The notes: generated by a model from the letters alone, not told the origin. Positions 1 through 7,571 are shown, counted from the first letter of the stretch. The stretch: 25,747 bases of DNA from SZUA-1377 sp964622255 (GCA_964622255.1 CAZUPK010000037.1:1-25747); one strand, 5' to 3'. Translations and numbers: made by a program.

Positions 1-1
1 A

Positions 2-166
2 AAAGAAGAAGCAAAAGAGATGGTTGAAAAAGTAAAAGAAAAAGCTATCAAGAAAGAGGAAGAAGCAAAGGAGAAATTAAAAAAGATGATAAAAGATATT
101 TTAGATGAGTTAAATATCGCTACAAAAGATGATATCGAAGAGTTGAAAAAGAAAATTGAAAAATAA
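2..166 (+). CDS. Phasin-like coiled-coil protein, C-terminal fragment
   Basis: This is an open frame that enters from the left edge and stops with TAA at 164-166, giving about 54 residues. It is almost entirely Lys/Glu-rich amphipathic helix. It ends in LDELNIATKDDIEELKKKIE, which resembles the C-terminus of phasin/PhaF-type polyhydroxyalkanoate granule-associated proteins (a helix, then a T-K-x-D-I/V-E-x-L motif, then a short coiled coil). The start lies outside the window. The stop overlaps the TTG start of the downstream ABC1 kinase, so the two are probably co-transcribed. The phasin assignment rests only on this tail; a generic coiled-coil protein is the alternative. Confidence 0.6.
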   Translation, partial: KEEAKEMVEKVKEKAIKKEEEAKEKLKKMIKDILDELNIATKDDIEELKKKIEK

Positions 167-1691
167 TTTTTCTATATTTAGAGTATATAAGATATTTCTC
201 TTACTCTTGAGTCTGTTTTTACTTATAAAAAAAAGGGAGTCATTTTTATGGTTTAAGCCTATGGACTCAGAGAGTTTAAGAAAAATGATAGTTGAACTTG
301 GAGTTAGTTTTATAAAGTTGGCTCAAGTATTGGCTACAAGAGCTGACTTTTTTAACAAAGAATATTTGCAAAAGTTAAAAACTCTTCACGATGAACTTCC
401 CCCAATGAATGATAAAGAGTTTGATATAGTTTTTAAAAGAGCTTTTAAGAGTGATATTTTTAGTTCTTTTGAAAAAAAGCCTATTGCTAGTGCCTCAATA
501 GGACAAGTTCATATAGCATATTTAAAAGATGGAACAAAGGTTGCGGTAAAATTAAGAAGATTAGGGATTGAAAAAGTTGTAAAAAGTGATATTTTGATAT
601 TAAAATTTTTAAATACACTTTTTAGACCTTTATTTTCCCAATACACAAAAAACTCTATCGAAGCAGTTATATTTGAATTTTCAGCTATGATATTGCAAGA
701 GGTTAGTTTAAAAAAAGAGTTGCAAAATCTTAAAAAATTTTCAAAAACTTATGATTATTGTGATGTTTTATTTCCAAAAGCATATGAAGAGTATAGTTGT
801 GATGATGCTATAGTTATGACTTTTATGCAAGGGGTTAGATTTGATGATAAAGAAAGTTTAAAAAGTTTGGGAGTTGATTTTAAGAGTATCTTAAAAGTGC
901 TTATAAATTTTTATGCCGAACAGATGCTTGTAAAAGGTTTTTTTCACGCCGATCCACATCCGGGTAATCTTTTGGTAGATAAAGACGGAAAACTTATACT
1001 TTTGGATTTTGGTATGGTCAAAAGGATATCAAATAATACAAGAATAGCTATCATCCAGATGATAAAATCTGCTTATGAAAAAGATTATGAACTATATGTA
1101 AGTAGTGCTAAAAGACTTGGAACGATAAGTTTTGAAGCTCCCATCTCCTTGATGAGTGAATTTGTAGAGCAAATGTTTGAGATATTTAGTGATGAGAGTT
1201 TAAGCTCATCAAATATGCAAAAGTTAGCTTTTGAAGTTTTAGAATCAACAAGAGATCTTCCTTTTAAACTTCCTCAAGAGGCTATTTATATCTTAAGAGT
1301 TAGTGCTATCATAGAGGGACTTGGAACTACTTATATAGAAAATTTTAACGGTATAAAAGATATATTACCCATTTTGCAAAAAAATATTCCTCGTGCTTTG
1401 GGATATAAAGAGAATATTTTAGAGATGTTAGTTGAAGAGATAAAAACAACACCTTATTTTATAAAAGATTTTAAATCAACCATAAAACAGGCAAGTGATG
1501 GTAGTTTAAAAGTTCAACTTTCACCATCTCAACTTGAGTGGCTTAAAAAAGAGACTTTAGAGTATATAAAGCCAAAACTTTTCTCTTTTGCTATGTTTGT
1601 TAGTGCTATATTTTTACTTCTTTTAGATAGAGATTTTAAAGAGTTGTCAATAGCTATCTTTATAGTAGGGGTTATAAATCTTTTGATATAA
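156..1691 (+). CDS. AarF/UbiB (ABC1) family atypical protein kinase-like protein
   Basis: The product is 511 residues, close to UbiB length. Kinase-like motifs appear in order: KLAQ at 54-57 where the family has KxGQ, an Ala-rich nucleotide loop (IASASIGQV, about 110-118), the VAVK lysine K132, HADPHPGN from H264, and DFG at 284-286. Two hydrophobic helices close the protein (about 474-510) and another lies at 12-24, suggesting membrane association. The start is TTG and overlaps the upstream stop; the first downstream ATG would remove the hydrophobic N-terminus. UbiB proteins assist ubiquinone synthesis, but Campylobacterota generally use menaquinones, so the substrate here is unknown and a role in isoprenoid lipid handling is inference. 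Confidence 0.88.
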   Translation: MKNNFSIFRVYKIFLLLLSLFLLIKKRESFLWFKPMDSESLRKMIVELGVSFIKLAQVLATRADFFNKEYLQKLKTLHDELPPMNDKEFDIVFKRAFKSDIFSSFEKKPIASASIGQVHIAYLKDGTKVAVKLRRLGIEKVVKSDILILKFLNTLFRPLFSQYTKNSIEAVIFEFSAMILQEVSLKKELQNLKKFSKTYDYCDVLFPKAYEEYSCDDAIVMTFMQGVRFDDKESLKSLGVDFKSILKVLINFYAEQMLVKGFFHADPHPGNLLVDKDGKLILLDFGMVKRISNNTRIAIIQMIKSAYEKDYELYVSSAKRLGTISFEAPISLMSEFVEQMFEIFSDESLSSSNMQKLAFEVLESTRDLPFKLPQEAIYILRVSAIIEGLGTTYIENFNGIKDILPILQKNIPRALGYKENILEMLVEEIKTTPYFIKDFKSTIKQASDGSLKVQLSPSQLEWLKKETLEYIKPKLFSFAMFVSAIFLLLLDRDFKELSIAIFIVGVINLLI

Positions 1692-1717
1692 GTTTAGATT
1701 ATTTCTCTTGCTATTGT

Positions 1718-1801
1718 TATAATATCTATGCCATATTTTTTCCTTAATTTTCTAAAGTAGTGTAGAAGTTTTGCAAATAGTTATCTTTTTCCTTTTATAA
1801 T
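1718..1801 (+). promoter_or_regulatory. Candidate promoter region of the S24 repressor gene
   Basis: Two perfect TATAAT hexamers lie at 1718-1723 and 1796-1801. The second is preceded by TTGCAA (1771-1776) at a 19-base spacing, which is long for a -35 box. An 8-base palindrome TTTGCAAA (1770-1777) and a near copy ATTGCAAA (1819-1826) flank the second -10. That arrangement would suit operator sites for the autoregulator encoded downstream. This is read from the sequence only and the operator role is inference. Confidence 0.35.
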
Positions 1802-1885
1802 AATACTTATGTTAATATATTGCAAAAAATAAAAAATAAGAGCGATAAATATTTCAAAACGACATATTTTTCAAAAGGAGTTTTT

Positions 1886-2542
1886 ATGCTAACTATAAAT
1901 GATGTTTTACCCAAGATGAAAGAGATTATTGCAGATGAGTTAGGTAGGTCAAAAGTCTTTGATAAAGATGTTGCAAATGTGTTGGGTATCAAACAGTTAA
2001 GTTTTGCAACTATGAAAAAAAGGGGAAAGTTACCCTTGTATGAGATACTTGAGTTTTGTGCAAAAAGAAAAATCTCGATAAATTGGCTTTTATATAATCA
2101 ATCAACAAAAAGTTTAGAGGAGCAAACTAACAGGTATGTAAATGTTAGATATTTTAAAGATATATGTGCAAGTGCCGGTGGCGGAGCTTTTAACTATGAT
2201 GATGAAGTTGAAAGTATAGCACTTGATGAGCATATGGTTAAGATAATGGGTGGAAAGAGTAAGATGAAAAACATTGATGCTATAAATGTTTTGGGAGACT
2301 CTATGGAGCCTACTTTGTATGATGGAGATATTATTTTTATAAACAGAACTTTAAAAGATATATCAAAAAGTGGTATTTTTGCCATATCTACTGAGATAGG
2401 GCTTTTTGTAAAGAGAGTTTTGCAAAAAAGCGACGGTAGCATTGATCTTATTTCAGATAATCCTATGTATTTAGTTGAAACAGTTCATAGTGAAAATATA
2501 AAAGTTATAGGAAAAGTTGTTGGTTCTATAAGAGGGATGTGA
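1886..2542 (+). CDS. CI/LexA-like transcriptional repressor with S24 autopeptidase domain
   Basis: I chose ATG 1886 because it follows AAAAGGAG at 6 bases; a TTG further upstream has no such site. The product is 218 residues. Residues 5-70 form a CI-type helix-turn-helix domain (DVANVLGIKQ, then a recognition helix ending ATMKKRGKLP). Residues 92-218 form a LexA/S24 domain. The cleavage site Ala97-Gly98 lies in ASAGGG, the nucleophile Ser139 in GDSMEPT, and the general base Lys176 in LFVKRVL. All three autocleavage elements are therefore present. In this family RecA filaments or stress trigger self-cleavage and derepression. No prophage genes are adjacent, so it may be a host stress regulator or an orphan phage repressor. 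Its target is unknown. Confidence 0.85.
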   Translation: MLTINDVLPKMKEIIADELGRSKVFDKDVANVLGIKQLSFATMKKRGKLPLYEILEFCAKRKISINWLLYNQSTKSLEEQTNRYVNVRYFKDICASAGGGAFNYDDEVESIALDEHMVKIMGGKSKMKNIDAINVLGDSMEPTLYDGDIIFINRTLKDISKSGIFAISTEIGLFVKRVLQKSDGSIDLISDNPMYLVETVHSENIKVIGKVVGSIRGM

Positions 2543-2574
2543 GTAAAATATAGAAAAATTTTAAGGAAAAAAAG

Positions 2575-2892
2575 ATGGCAGAGATAAAAGCGACTATAAA
2601 AACAAGTCCTATTGGAAAGTGGTATATAGAGTTAGAAGATGAGATAAATGAAAAAAAAGAGTATTGTTTAGATTTTTATGAGTTTGAAGAAAAACTATCA
2701 AAAATGGGTGAAGAGTTTGGAGGTCATATGGAAGTTATCTGGAGTGCGGAAGAAAATGTTACAAAAGAGCAAATAAATGAGATAAGGATGGAGATGAAAG
2801 CATATGAGGCTAGAATAGCTGAAGAAGATAAGCTAAACTCAAATCCGTTTGGAACTCCTGAAAATAGTAGTGGTTTTAATCCAAATGAATAG
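2575..2892 (+). CDS. Small acidic conserved-type protein of unknown function
   Basis: A 105-residue protein starting at ATG 2575 after an AAGGA site. It is rich in Glu and Lys, has no signal peptide or membrane segment, and has an N-terminal part that looks like beta strands (IKATIKTSPIGKWYIELEDE) followed by a charged helix at about 60-85. The tail is Asn/Pro/Ser-rich and probably disordered. I recognise no family. Its last 8 bases overlap the start of the DUF2130 gene, which implies translational coupling and a possible shared function. Base composition matches its neighbours, so recent transfer is not suggested. Confidence 0.72.
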   Translation: MAEIKATIKTSPIGKWYIELEDEINEKKEYCLDFYEFEEKLSKMGEEFGGHMEVIWSAEENVTKEQINEIRMEMKAYEARIAEEDKLNSNPFGTPENSSGFNPNE

Positions 2893-4159
2893 CAAAACAA
2901 CTATAAAATGTCCAAACTGTGGAACAGATATAGATGTAAATGAAGTTTTATATCATCAACTAGAGTCTCAGCTAAAACGAAAAAATATGGCAGAACAAAA
3001 AAAGTTTCAAGCTGAGATAGAGGCAAAAAGAAGAGAGTATAAAGAAGCTCTAGATAAACTTAAATCTCAAGAAGAAACTATAAAAGAGCAACAAAAAAGG
3101 TTTGATGAAGAGTTGAAAAAAGCTACTCAAAAGAGGTTAAAAGAGGAGAGATTAAAACTTCAAAAAGAGTTAAAACAAGAGCTTGAAAATGAACAAAAAG
3201 AGTCTTTAGAGCTTTTACAAAACGAATTAAAAGAAAAATCACAAAAACTCCAAGAGTTAAACAGAACAAAAGTAGAGTTACAAAGGTTACAAAGAGAGAA
3301 AGAGGAGTTGGAGTTAAAGATAAAAGCAGAGGCTGAAGAGAGGTTAAATGAAAGATTAAAAGAGGAAAGACAAAAGATACAAAAAACTCTTGAAGAGTCA
3401 AATGAGCTAAAGTTTCGTCAAAAAGAGGAGCAGTTAAAACAGCTTCAAGAGCAGTTAAAGATAGCTCAAAGAAAGGCTGAACAAGGAAGTATGCAACTTC
3501 AAGGCGAAGTCCAAGAGTTAGCGATAGAGGAGTATTTACAAAAGAAGTTTCCTTTTGATGTGATAGAAGAGATAAAAAAGGGTGCTAGAGGGGCTGATTG
3601 TCTTCAAATAGTTCATACAAGAGAGATACAAAACTGTGGAAATATTTACTATGAAAGCAAAAGAACAAAAGAGTTTCAAAAAAGTTGGATAGAAAAGTTT
3701 AAAAACGATATGAGAGAAAAGGGTGCTGATATAGGAGTTTTGGTAACTGCAACTATGCCAAATGGTATGGATAGATTAACTCTTTTAGATGGCATCTGGA
3801 TTTGTAGTTTTGAAGAGTTTAAAAGTTTATCCTTTGTTTTAAGAGACTCTCTTATAAAAGTGGCTCAAGCAAAAAGAAGTGAAGAAAACAGAACCGATAA
3901 GATGAGCCTTCTTTATAACTATCTAACAAGCAATGAGTTTAAAATGCATGTAGAAGCCATAGTTGAGGGGTTTACCACTATGCAAGAGGATTTAGATAAA
4001 GAAAAAAGAGCTATGGCAAGGATATGGAAACAAAGAGAGAAACAACTTGAAAAGGTGTTGGACAATACCATAGGACTCTATGGCTCTATAAAAGGCATTG
4101 CAGGAGATGCGATAGGACATGTAAAAGCTTTGGAGTTACCATATAGTGATAAAGAGTAA
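2885..4159 (+). CDS. DUF2130 domain-containing coiled-coil protein
   Basis: The best start is ATG 2885, just inside the upstream gene's stop, which puts the CPNC pair at residues 9-12; an upstream start at 2849 would lie entirely within the preceding gene. The product is 424 residues. It has a short CPNCG motif at the N-terminus, a very long Lys/Glu/Gln-rich coiled coil (about 25-210), then the globular DUF2130 core (about 215-390) with GAD-x-LQIV, YYESKRTK and GADIGVLVTAT. The Asp followed by ExK across beta strands resembles the PD-(D/E)xK nuclease fold. I infer a possible nuclease-like core from that pattern, but no activity is established. A second helical region closes the protein. Confidence 0.85.
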   Translation: MNSKTTIKCPNCGTDIDVNEVLYHQLESQLKRKNMAEQKKFQAEIEAKRREYKEALDKLKSQEETIKEQQKRFDEELKKATQKRLKEERLKLQKELKQELENEQKESLELLQNELKEKSQKLQELNRTKVELQRLQREKEELELKIKAEAEERLNERLKEERQKIQKTLEESNELKFRQKEEQLKQLQEQLKIAQRKAEQGSMQLQGEVQELAIEEYLQKKFPFDVIEEIKKGARGADCLQIVHTREIQNCGNIYYESKRTKEFQKSWIEKFKNDMREKGADIGVLVTATMPNGMDRLTLLDGIWICSFEEFKSLSFVLRDSLIKVAQAKRSEENRTDKMSLLYNYLTSNEFKMHVEAIVEGFTTMQEDLDKEKRAMARIWKQREKQLEKVLDNTIGLYGSIKGIAGDAIGHVKALELPYSDKE

Positions 4160-4175
4160 AAACAAAGGAAAACAA

Positions 4176-4814
4176 ATGCAAGTGGCACCGAGCATATTAT
4201 CAGCAGATTTTGGAAATCTATCAAAAGAGGTAAAGGCTATATGTGAGGCAGGATGTGATTTAGTTCATATAGATGTTATGGATGGACATTTTGTGCCGAA
4301 CTTAACAATAGGTCCTGTGGTAGTCGAAGCGGTAGCAAAAAGTGCAACAAAACCACTTGATATACATCTTATGGTAGAAAATAATACTTTTTTTGTAGAG
4401 CTATTTGCCCCTTTTAACCCAAAATATATCTCTTTTCATATTGAGGAAGAAAAACATCCTCATAGACTTATCCAAAAGATAAGAGATTTAGATATATCCC
4501 CAGCAATAGTTTTAAATCCTCACACTTCACCAAGTTTGATAGAGTATCTTTTAAAAGATCTTGATATGGTTCTTTTAATGAGTGTGAATCCGGGATTTGG
4601 TGGGCAAAAATTTATCCCAAGTGTAATAAAAAAAGCACAAGAGCTTAAAAAACTCATAAAAAAAGAAAATCCAAACTGCCTTATAGAGGTAGATGGTGGG
4701 GTGAATGATAAAAATGTTCAAGAGTTAAAAAATGTCGGAGTAGATATAGTAGTAGCAGGTAGTTATGTATATAAAAGTAGCGATTATAAAAAGGCTATAG
4801 AGGGGTTAAAGTAA
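4176..4814 (+). CDS. rpe: Ribulose-phosphate 3-epimerase
   Basis: The enzyme interconverts ribulose 5-phosphate and xylulose 5-phosphate in the pentose phosphate pathway. ATG 4176 follows AAAGGA at 5 bases and gives 212 residues, normal for Rpe. Family signatures are present: PSILSADF at 5-12, HIDVMDGHFVPN with H31 and D33 as metal/catalytic residues, H64 in DIHLMVE, MSVNPGFGGQKF, and EVDGGVND with D173. The gene begins 16 bases after the DUF2130 stop, so co-transcription is likely though the functions look unrelated. The fold is a cytosolic TIM barrel. Confidence 0.97.
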   Translation: MQVAPSILSADFGNLSKEVKAICEAGCDLVHIDVMDGHFVPNLTIGPVVVEAVAKSATKPLDIHLMVENNTFFVELFAPFNPKYISFHIEEEKHPHRLIQKIRDLDISPAIVLNPHTSPSLIEYLLKDLDMVLLMSVNPGFGGQKFIPSVIKKAQELKKLIKKENPNCLIEVDGGVNDKNVQELKNVGVDIVVAGSYVYKSSDYKKAIEGLK

Positions 4815-4868
4815 CTTTTAAGCAAAATAAGATATACTCGCAACCTTAATCTAAAATAGGAGAAAACA

Positions 4869-5063
4869 ATGCCAAAGATGAAAACACATCGTGGTGCTGC
4901 TAAAAGATTTAAAATCAAAAAAAATGGTAGTATCAAAAGGGGGTCTGCTTTTAGAAGTCATATTTTGACTAAAAAGGATCAAAAAAGAAAAAGAAATCTA
5001 AGAGTTCCAAAAGTTGTTGATAAAGCGGATATTGCTGAAGTTAGGGAGCTTTTGGGAAAATAA
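4869..5063 (+). CDS. rpmI: 50S ribosomal protein L35
   Basis: A 64-residue, very basic protein beginning MPKMKTHRGAAKRFK, the typical L35 opening, with FRSHILTKKDQKRKR in the middle. It follows an AGGAG site. In most bacteria it sits in infC-rpmI-rplT. Here infC is not upstream (rpe is), and rplT follows after an unusually long structured gap. L35 is a late-assembling large-subunit protein. Confidence 0.97.
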   Translation: MPKMKTHRGAAKRFKIKKNGSIKRGSAFRSHILTKKDQKRKRNLRVPKVVDKADIAEVRELLGK

Positions 5064-5075
5064 ACAGTAAAGTAG

Positions 5076-5147
5076 TAATTAGGAGGTAGGAGTTAGGAAT
5101 TTAAGAAGTATGAAAGTTACTACTTCATAGTTCCTACCTCCTACTTA
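5076..5147. repeat. Large nested inverted repeat between rpmI and rplT
   Basis: The perfect 12-bp arms TAGGAGGTAGGA (5080-5091) and TCCTACCTCCTA (5132-5143) pair, and three more pairs (5076-5078 with 5145-5147) extend the stem after one mismatch. Inside it, GAAGTA (5105-5110) pairs with TACTTC (5121-5126). The arms are purine-rich on one side and GC-richer than the surroundings, and no coding frame crosses them. It could be a mobile hairpin repeat inserted between the two genes, or a structure controlling rplT. No T-run follows, so it is not a standard terminator. Confidence 0.75.
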
Positions 5148-5170
5148 GTTTATCCTCCTATACTTTTTAG

Positions 5171-5202
5171 GGTGTAGGGAAAAGTTCGCAAAAGGCGACA
5201 CC
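5171..5202 (+). promoter_or_regulatory. Hairpin leader just upstream of rplT
   Basis: GGTGT (5171-5175) can pair with ACACC (5198-5202), and TCGC (5186-5189) with GCGA (5195-5198) around AAAAG. The two stems share base 5198, so they compete or interlock. L20 is known in E. coli and Bacillus to repress its own operon by binding a leader RNA that mimics its 23S rRNA site. A similar role here is inference from position only. Confidence 0.35.
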
Positions 5203-5224
5203 AAAAAATAGGTAAAGGAATAAA

Positions 5225-5575
5225 ATGAGAGTAAAAACAGGTGTAGTTAGAAGAAAAAGACATAAGAAGCTTTTGAAACAAGCTAGAGGTTTCTACAGTG
5301 GTAGAAGAAAACATTTTAGAAAAGCAAAAGAGCAGTTAGAAAGAAGCTTAGTTTATGCTTATAGAGATAGAAGGCAGAAAAAAAGAGATTTTAGAAGACT
5401 TTGGATTGTAAGAATAAATGCTGCTTGTAGATTAAATGATATAAGTTATTCAAGATTTATAAATGGACTTAAAAAAGCCAACATCGAGTTAGATAGAAAA
5501 ATACTTGCCGATTTAGCTATGAATGATGCTTCTGCTTTTGCAAAAGTTGTAGAAGTTGCAAAGACTGCACTATAA
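5225..5575 (+). CDS. rplT: 50S ribosomal protein L20
   Basis: A 116-residue basic protein, standard length, starting MRVKTGVVRRKRHKK and containing GFYSGRRKHFRKAKEQ and YAYRDRRQKKRDFRRLWI, all L20 hallmarks. L20 binds 23S rRNA early in large-subunit assembly and often represses its own operon. The site GTAAAGGA lies before ATG 5225. It is separated from rpmI by 161 bases of structured DNA, much longer than usual for this pair, so independent control or an inserted repeat is likely. Confidence 0.98.
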   Translation: MRVKTGVVRRKRHKKLLKQARGFYSGRRKHFRKAKEQLERSLVYAYRDRRQKKRDFRRLWIVRINAACRLNDISYSRFINGLKKANIELDRKILADLAMNDASAFAKVVEVAKTAL

Positions 5576-5580
5576 AAAAA

Positions 5581-5598
5581 GAGAGGTTTTTACCTCTC
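5581..5598. terminator. Hairpin after rplT
   Basis: The stem GAGAGGT/ACCTCTC (7 bp) with a TTTT loop starts 6 bases after the rplT stop. Downstream on the plus strand there is only a weak T-rich stretch. A run of A before it would be a U-tract on the minus strand. It probably ends rplT transcription inefficiently, or acts mainly by processing. Confidence 0.6.
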
Positions 5599-5674
5599 CA
5601 ATCTTTCACAAAACTTAACTCATAAAATTATTTTATTTCTTTAAAAAAATTATCGATTATTTATATTTTTTTAA

Positions 5675-5680
5675 TATAAT
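5675..5680 (+). promoter_or_regulatory. Candidate -10 element for the EAL-domain gene
   Basis: TATAAT lies 36 bases before ATG 5717 in a strongly A/T-rich stretch with T-runs upstream, the pattern of Campylobacterota sigma70 promoters, which often lack a conserved -35. No other promoter candidate lies between the rplT hairpin and this gene. Confidence 0.45.
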
Positions 5681-5716
5681 ATTGCATAGGTGATGGATTA
5701 TTTTAAAGGATTTTAT

Positions 5717-6994
5717 ATGGCTGTTGATAGCAAAAAATATCAGATTGCAACGAAGGTAGATCTATCGACTGTTGTAAGTGTGATGGATGAAGTCATCCTT
5801 CCCACAAGAGTTGATCTTTTAAAAGATTTAGAAAAAGCTACTGAAAGGCCTGGAAATCACGCTCATACATTGATACAAATTCATCTTAATGACTATGATG
5901 ATATTACTGATTATTTTGGTATGGATATATCAAAAAATATTGTTAATCTCTTTTCTGATTGGTTAAAGGATGAACTTCCTACAAGAAGTTCTAAACTTTA
6001 TAGATTTGGGATGAGTAAATTTGTTATATATATAATTTCGAGAACAAAACTTCAAGATATTAATCTTTATATGAAAAATTTAGTAAACAAGATAAATAAA
6101 AAAAATTTTTATGTCAATGATAAATTATATACTGTATCGGTATCTATTGGAGTAGCACGAGGTAGAAAAGACCTATTTAAAAAATCATATTTAGCACTCT
6201 CTGTTGCTAAAAAAGTTGATAAAACATATGTTATCTATTGTCAAAAGGACAATATAGAAGAGAGATTTTTAAAAAATATTAAGACACATATAGAGATAAA
6301 AGATGCCATTGAGGATGATAGAGTGGTAGTTTTTTATCAACCCATATACAATCTAAAAACATCTACTATAGAAAAATATGAAGCCCTAATGCGGATTAAA
6401 AATATTGACGGTAGTTATAGATTGCCGTTGGAGTTTTTGGAAATTGCAAAAAAGGTAAGGTTATATTCAAGTCTTACTAAAAGGATGATAAAGATAGTCA
6501 TTGATGATTTGGTTGTAAGAAGAAAGCCTGTAACTATAAATTTGACGGTAGATGATATAGAAGATACCTCGATTTCAAGATATATCTACAATAATATAAA
6601 AAAATCAAATTTAGCTCATTTAATAACTATTGAGATAACCGAAACATCTGAAATAAATTCTTTTTTGAGAGTAAAAAATTTTATAAAGAAGATGAAAGAG
6701 TTGGGGTGCAGTTTTGCCATAGATGATTTTGGAAGTGGGTATTCAAATTTTGATCATATTTTAAAACTCGATATAGATATTTTAAAAATAGATGGCTCCT
6801 TAGTTAAAAATATAGATACATCAAAAGAGAGTGAAATATTTGTAAAAACTATCATCAATTTTGCAAAAGAGATAGGCATACAAACGGTAGCAGAGTATGT
6901 ATATAACAAATCGGTCTATGATAAGGTAAATAGCCTTGGTATTGACTATGTTCAAGGATATTTTATAGGTAAACCTAAAGCAATATCGATATAA
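5717..6994 (+). CDS. c-di-GMP phosphodiesterase with degenerate GGDEF and intact EAL domain
   Basis: ATG 5717 follows AAAGGA at 6 bases and gives 425 residues; a GTG at 5690 has no site. Residues about 50-175 align with a GGDEF fold, but the signature is RFGMSKF (97-103), so GGDEF has become GMSKF and cyclase activity is unlikely. The EAL domain (about 195-420) keeps its metal and catalytic residues: E222 in YEALMR, N275, E306 in ITIEITET, D336-D337 in DDFGSGYS, K357 in KIDGSLV, E393 in VAEYV and Q413 in VQGYF. It should hydrolyse c-di-GMP. There is no transmembrane or sensor domain, so it is cytosolic and perhaps regulated through the degenerate GGDEF. Confidence 0.92.
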   Translation: MAVDSKKYQIATKVDLSTVVSVMDEVILPTRVDLLKDLEKATERPGNHAHTLIQIHLNDYDDITDYFGMDISKNIVNLFSDWLKDELPTRSSKLYRFGMSKFVIYIISRTKLQDINLYMKNLVNKINKKNFYVNDKLYTVSVSIGVARGRKDLFKKSYLALSVAKKVDKTYVIYCQKDNIEERFLKNIKTHIEIKDAIEDDRVVVFYQPIYNLKTSTIEKYEALMRIKNIDGSYRLPLEFLEIAKKVRLYSSLTKRMIKIVIDDLVVRRKPVTINLTVDDIEDTSISRYIYNNIKKSNLAHLITIEITETSEINSFLRVKNFIKKMKELGCSFAIDDFGSGYSNFDHILKLDIDILKIDGSLVKNIDTSKESEIFVKTIINFAKEIGIQTVAEYVYNKSVYDKVNSLGIDYVQGYFIGKPKAISI

Positions 6995-7019
6995 TTTATC
7001 AAAAATTTTAGGATGTATG

Positions 7020-7571
7020 ATGAATTTTTTTGATAAAAATAGTCATTTTAACATAGCAAACATAGTTACTTTTTCTAACATAACTCTTGGCATAGTTGCT
7101 ATGTATTTTATACAGCAATATAACTTTTTTGTGGCTATAATACTTGCTTGGATAGCGGGAGCTTTTGATATTTTAGATGGAAAGTTAGCAAGAAAGTATA
7201 ATCTCTCTTGCGAATTTGGCATACAACTTGATTCTTTTGCAGACTTTGTCTCTTTTGTTGTGATGCCAGCATTTTTACTATTTTATGCTTTAGAAAAAGC
7301 AAGTGTATTTGAAACATTTATAGCAGGAGTAATTTTCATCTACTATATCATAAGCGGATTAAGAAGACTTATCCAGTTTAATATAAACTCTGAAGTTGGA
7401 GAGGTAGCAAAATATTTTGTAGGAGTTCCTACTCCACTTGGTGCTATATTATTATGGATTTTGTATCTTGTTTATAGTTATTCATTTTTATCAAATATAT
7501 ATCTTATACTTCTATTTGTGGTGGTTATAGCATATTTGCTAAATTCAAAAGTAAAGATACCTCATCCCTAA
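7020..7571 (+). CDS. pssA: CDP-diacylglycerol-serine O-phosphatidyltransferase
   Basis: A membrane enzyme that makes phosphatidylserine, the precursor of phosphatidylethanolamine. The CDP-alcohol phosphatidyltransferase motif is complete: D53-G-x2-A57-R58-x8-G67-x3-D71-x3-D75. PssA-type context follows (SGLRRLIQFN, YFVGVPTPLGA). Five to six hydrophobic helices cover most of the 183 residues. Two adjacent ATGs occur (7017, 7020); the second is 6 bases from AGGA and is preferred. It is shorter than many PssA proteins (about 240), with the C-terminal membrane part reduced. It starts 25 bases after the EAL gene and may share its transcript. Confidence 0.9.
   Translation: MNFFDKNSHFNIANIVTFSNITLGIVAMYFIQQYNFFVAIILAWIAGAFDILDGKLARKYNLSCEFGIQLDSFADFVSFVVMPAFLLFYALEKASVFETFIAGVIFIYYIISGLRRLIQFNINSEVGEVAKYFVGVPTPLGAILLWILYLVYSYSFLSNIYLILLFVVVIAYLLNSKVKIPHP

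Noticed and set aside
1820..1885. Upstream TTG start for the S24 repressor
   Set aside because: No ribosome site, no homology in the extra 22 residues; ATG 1886 has AAAAGGAG at the right distance.
3123..3401. Minus-strand open frame opposite the DUF2130 coiled coil
   Set aside because: It is the complement of Lys/Glu repeats, gives a Leu/Phe/Thr-rich low-complexity translation and has no ribosome site.
5690..5716. GTG start of the EAL protein
   Set aside because: The in-frame ATG 5717 has an AAAGGA site at 6 bases; the GTG has none and lies close to the likely -10.
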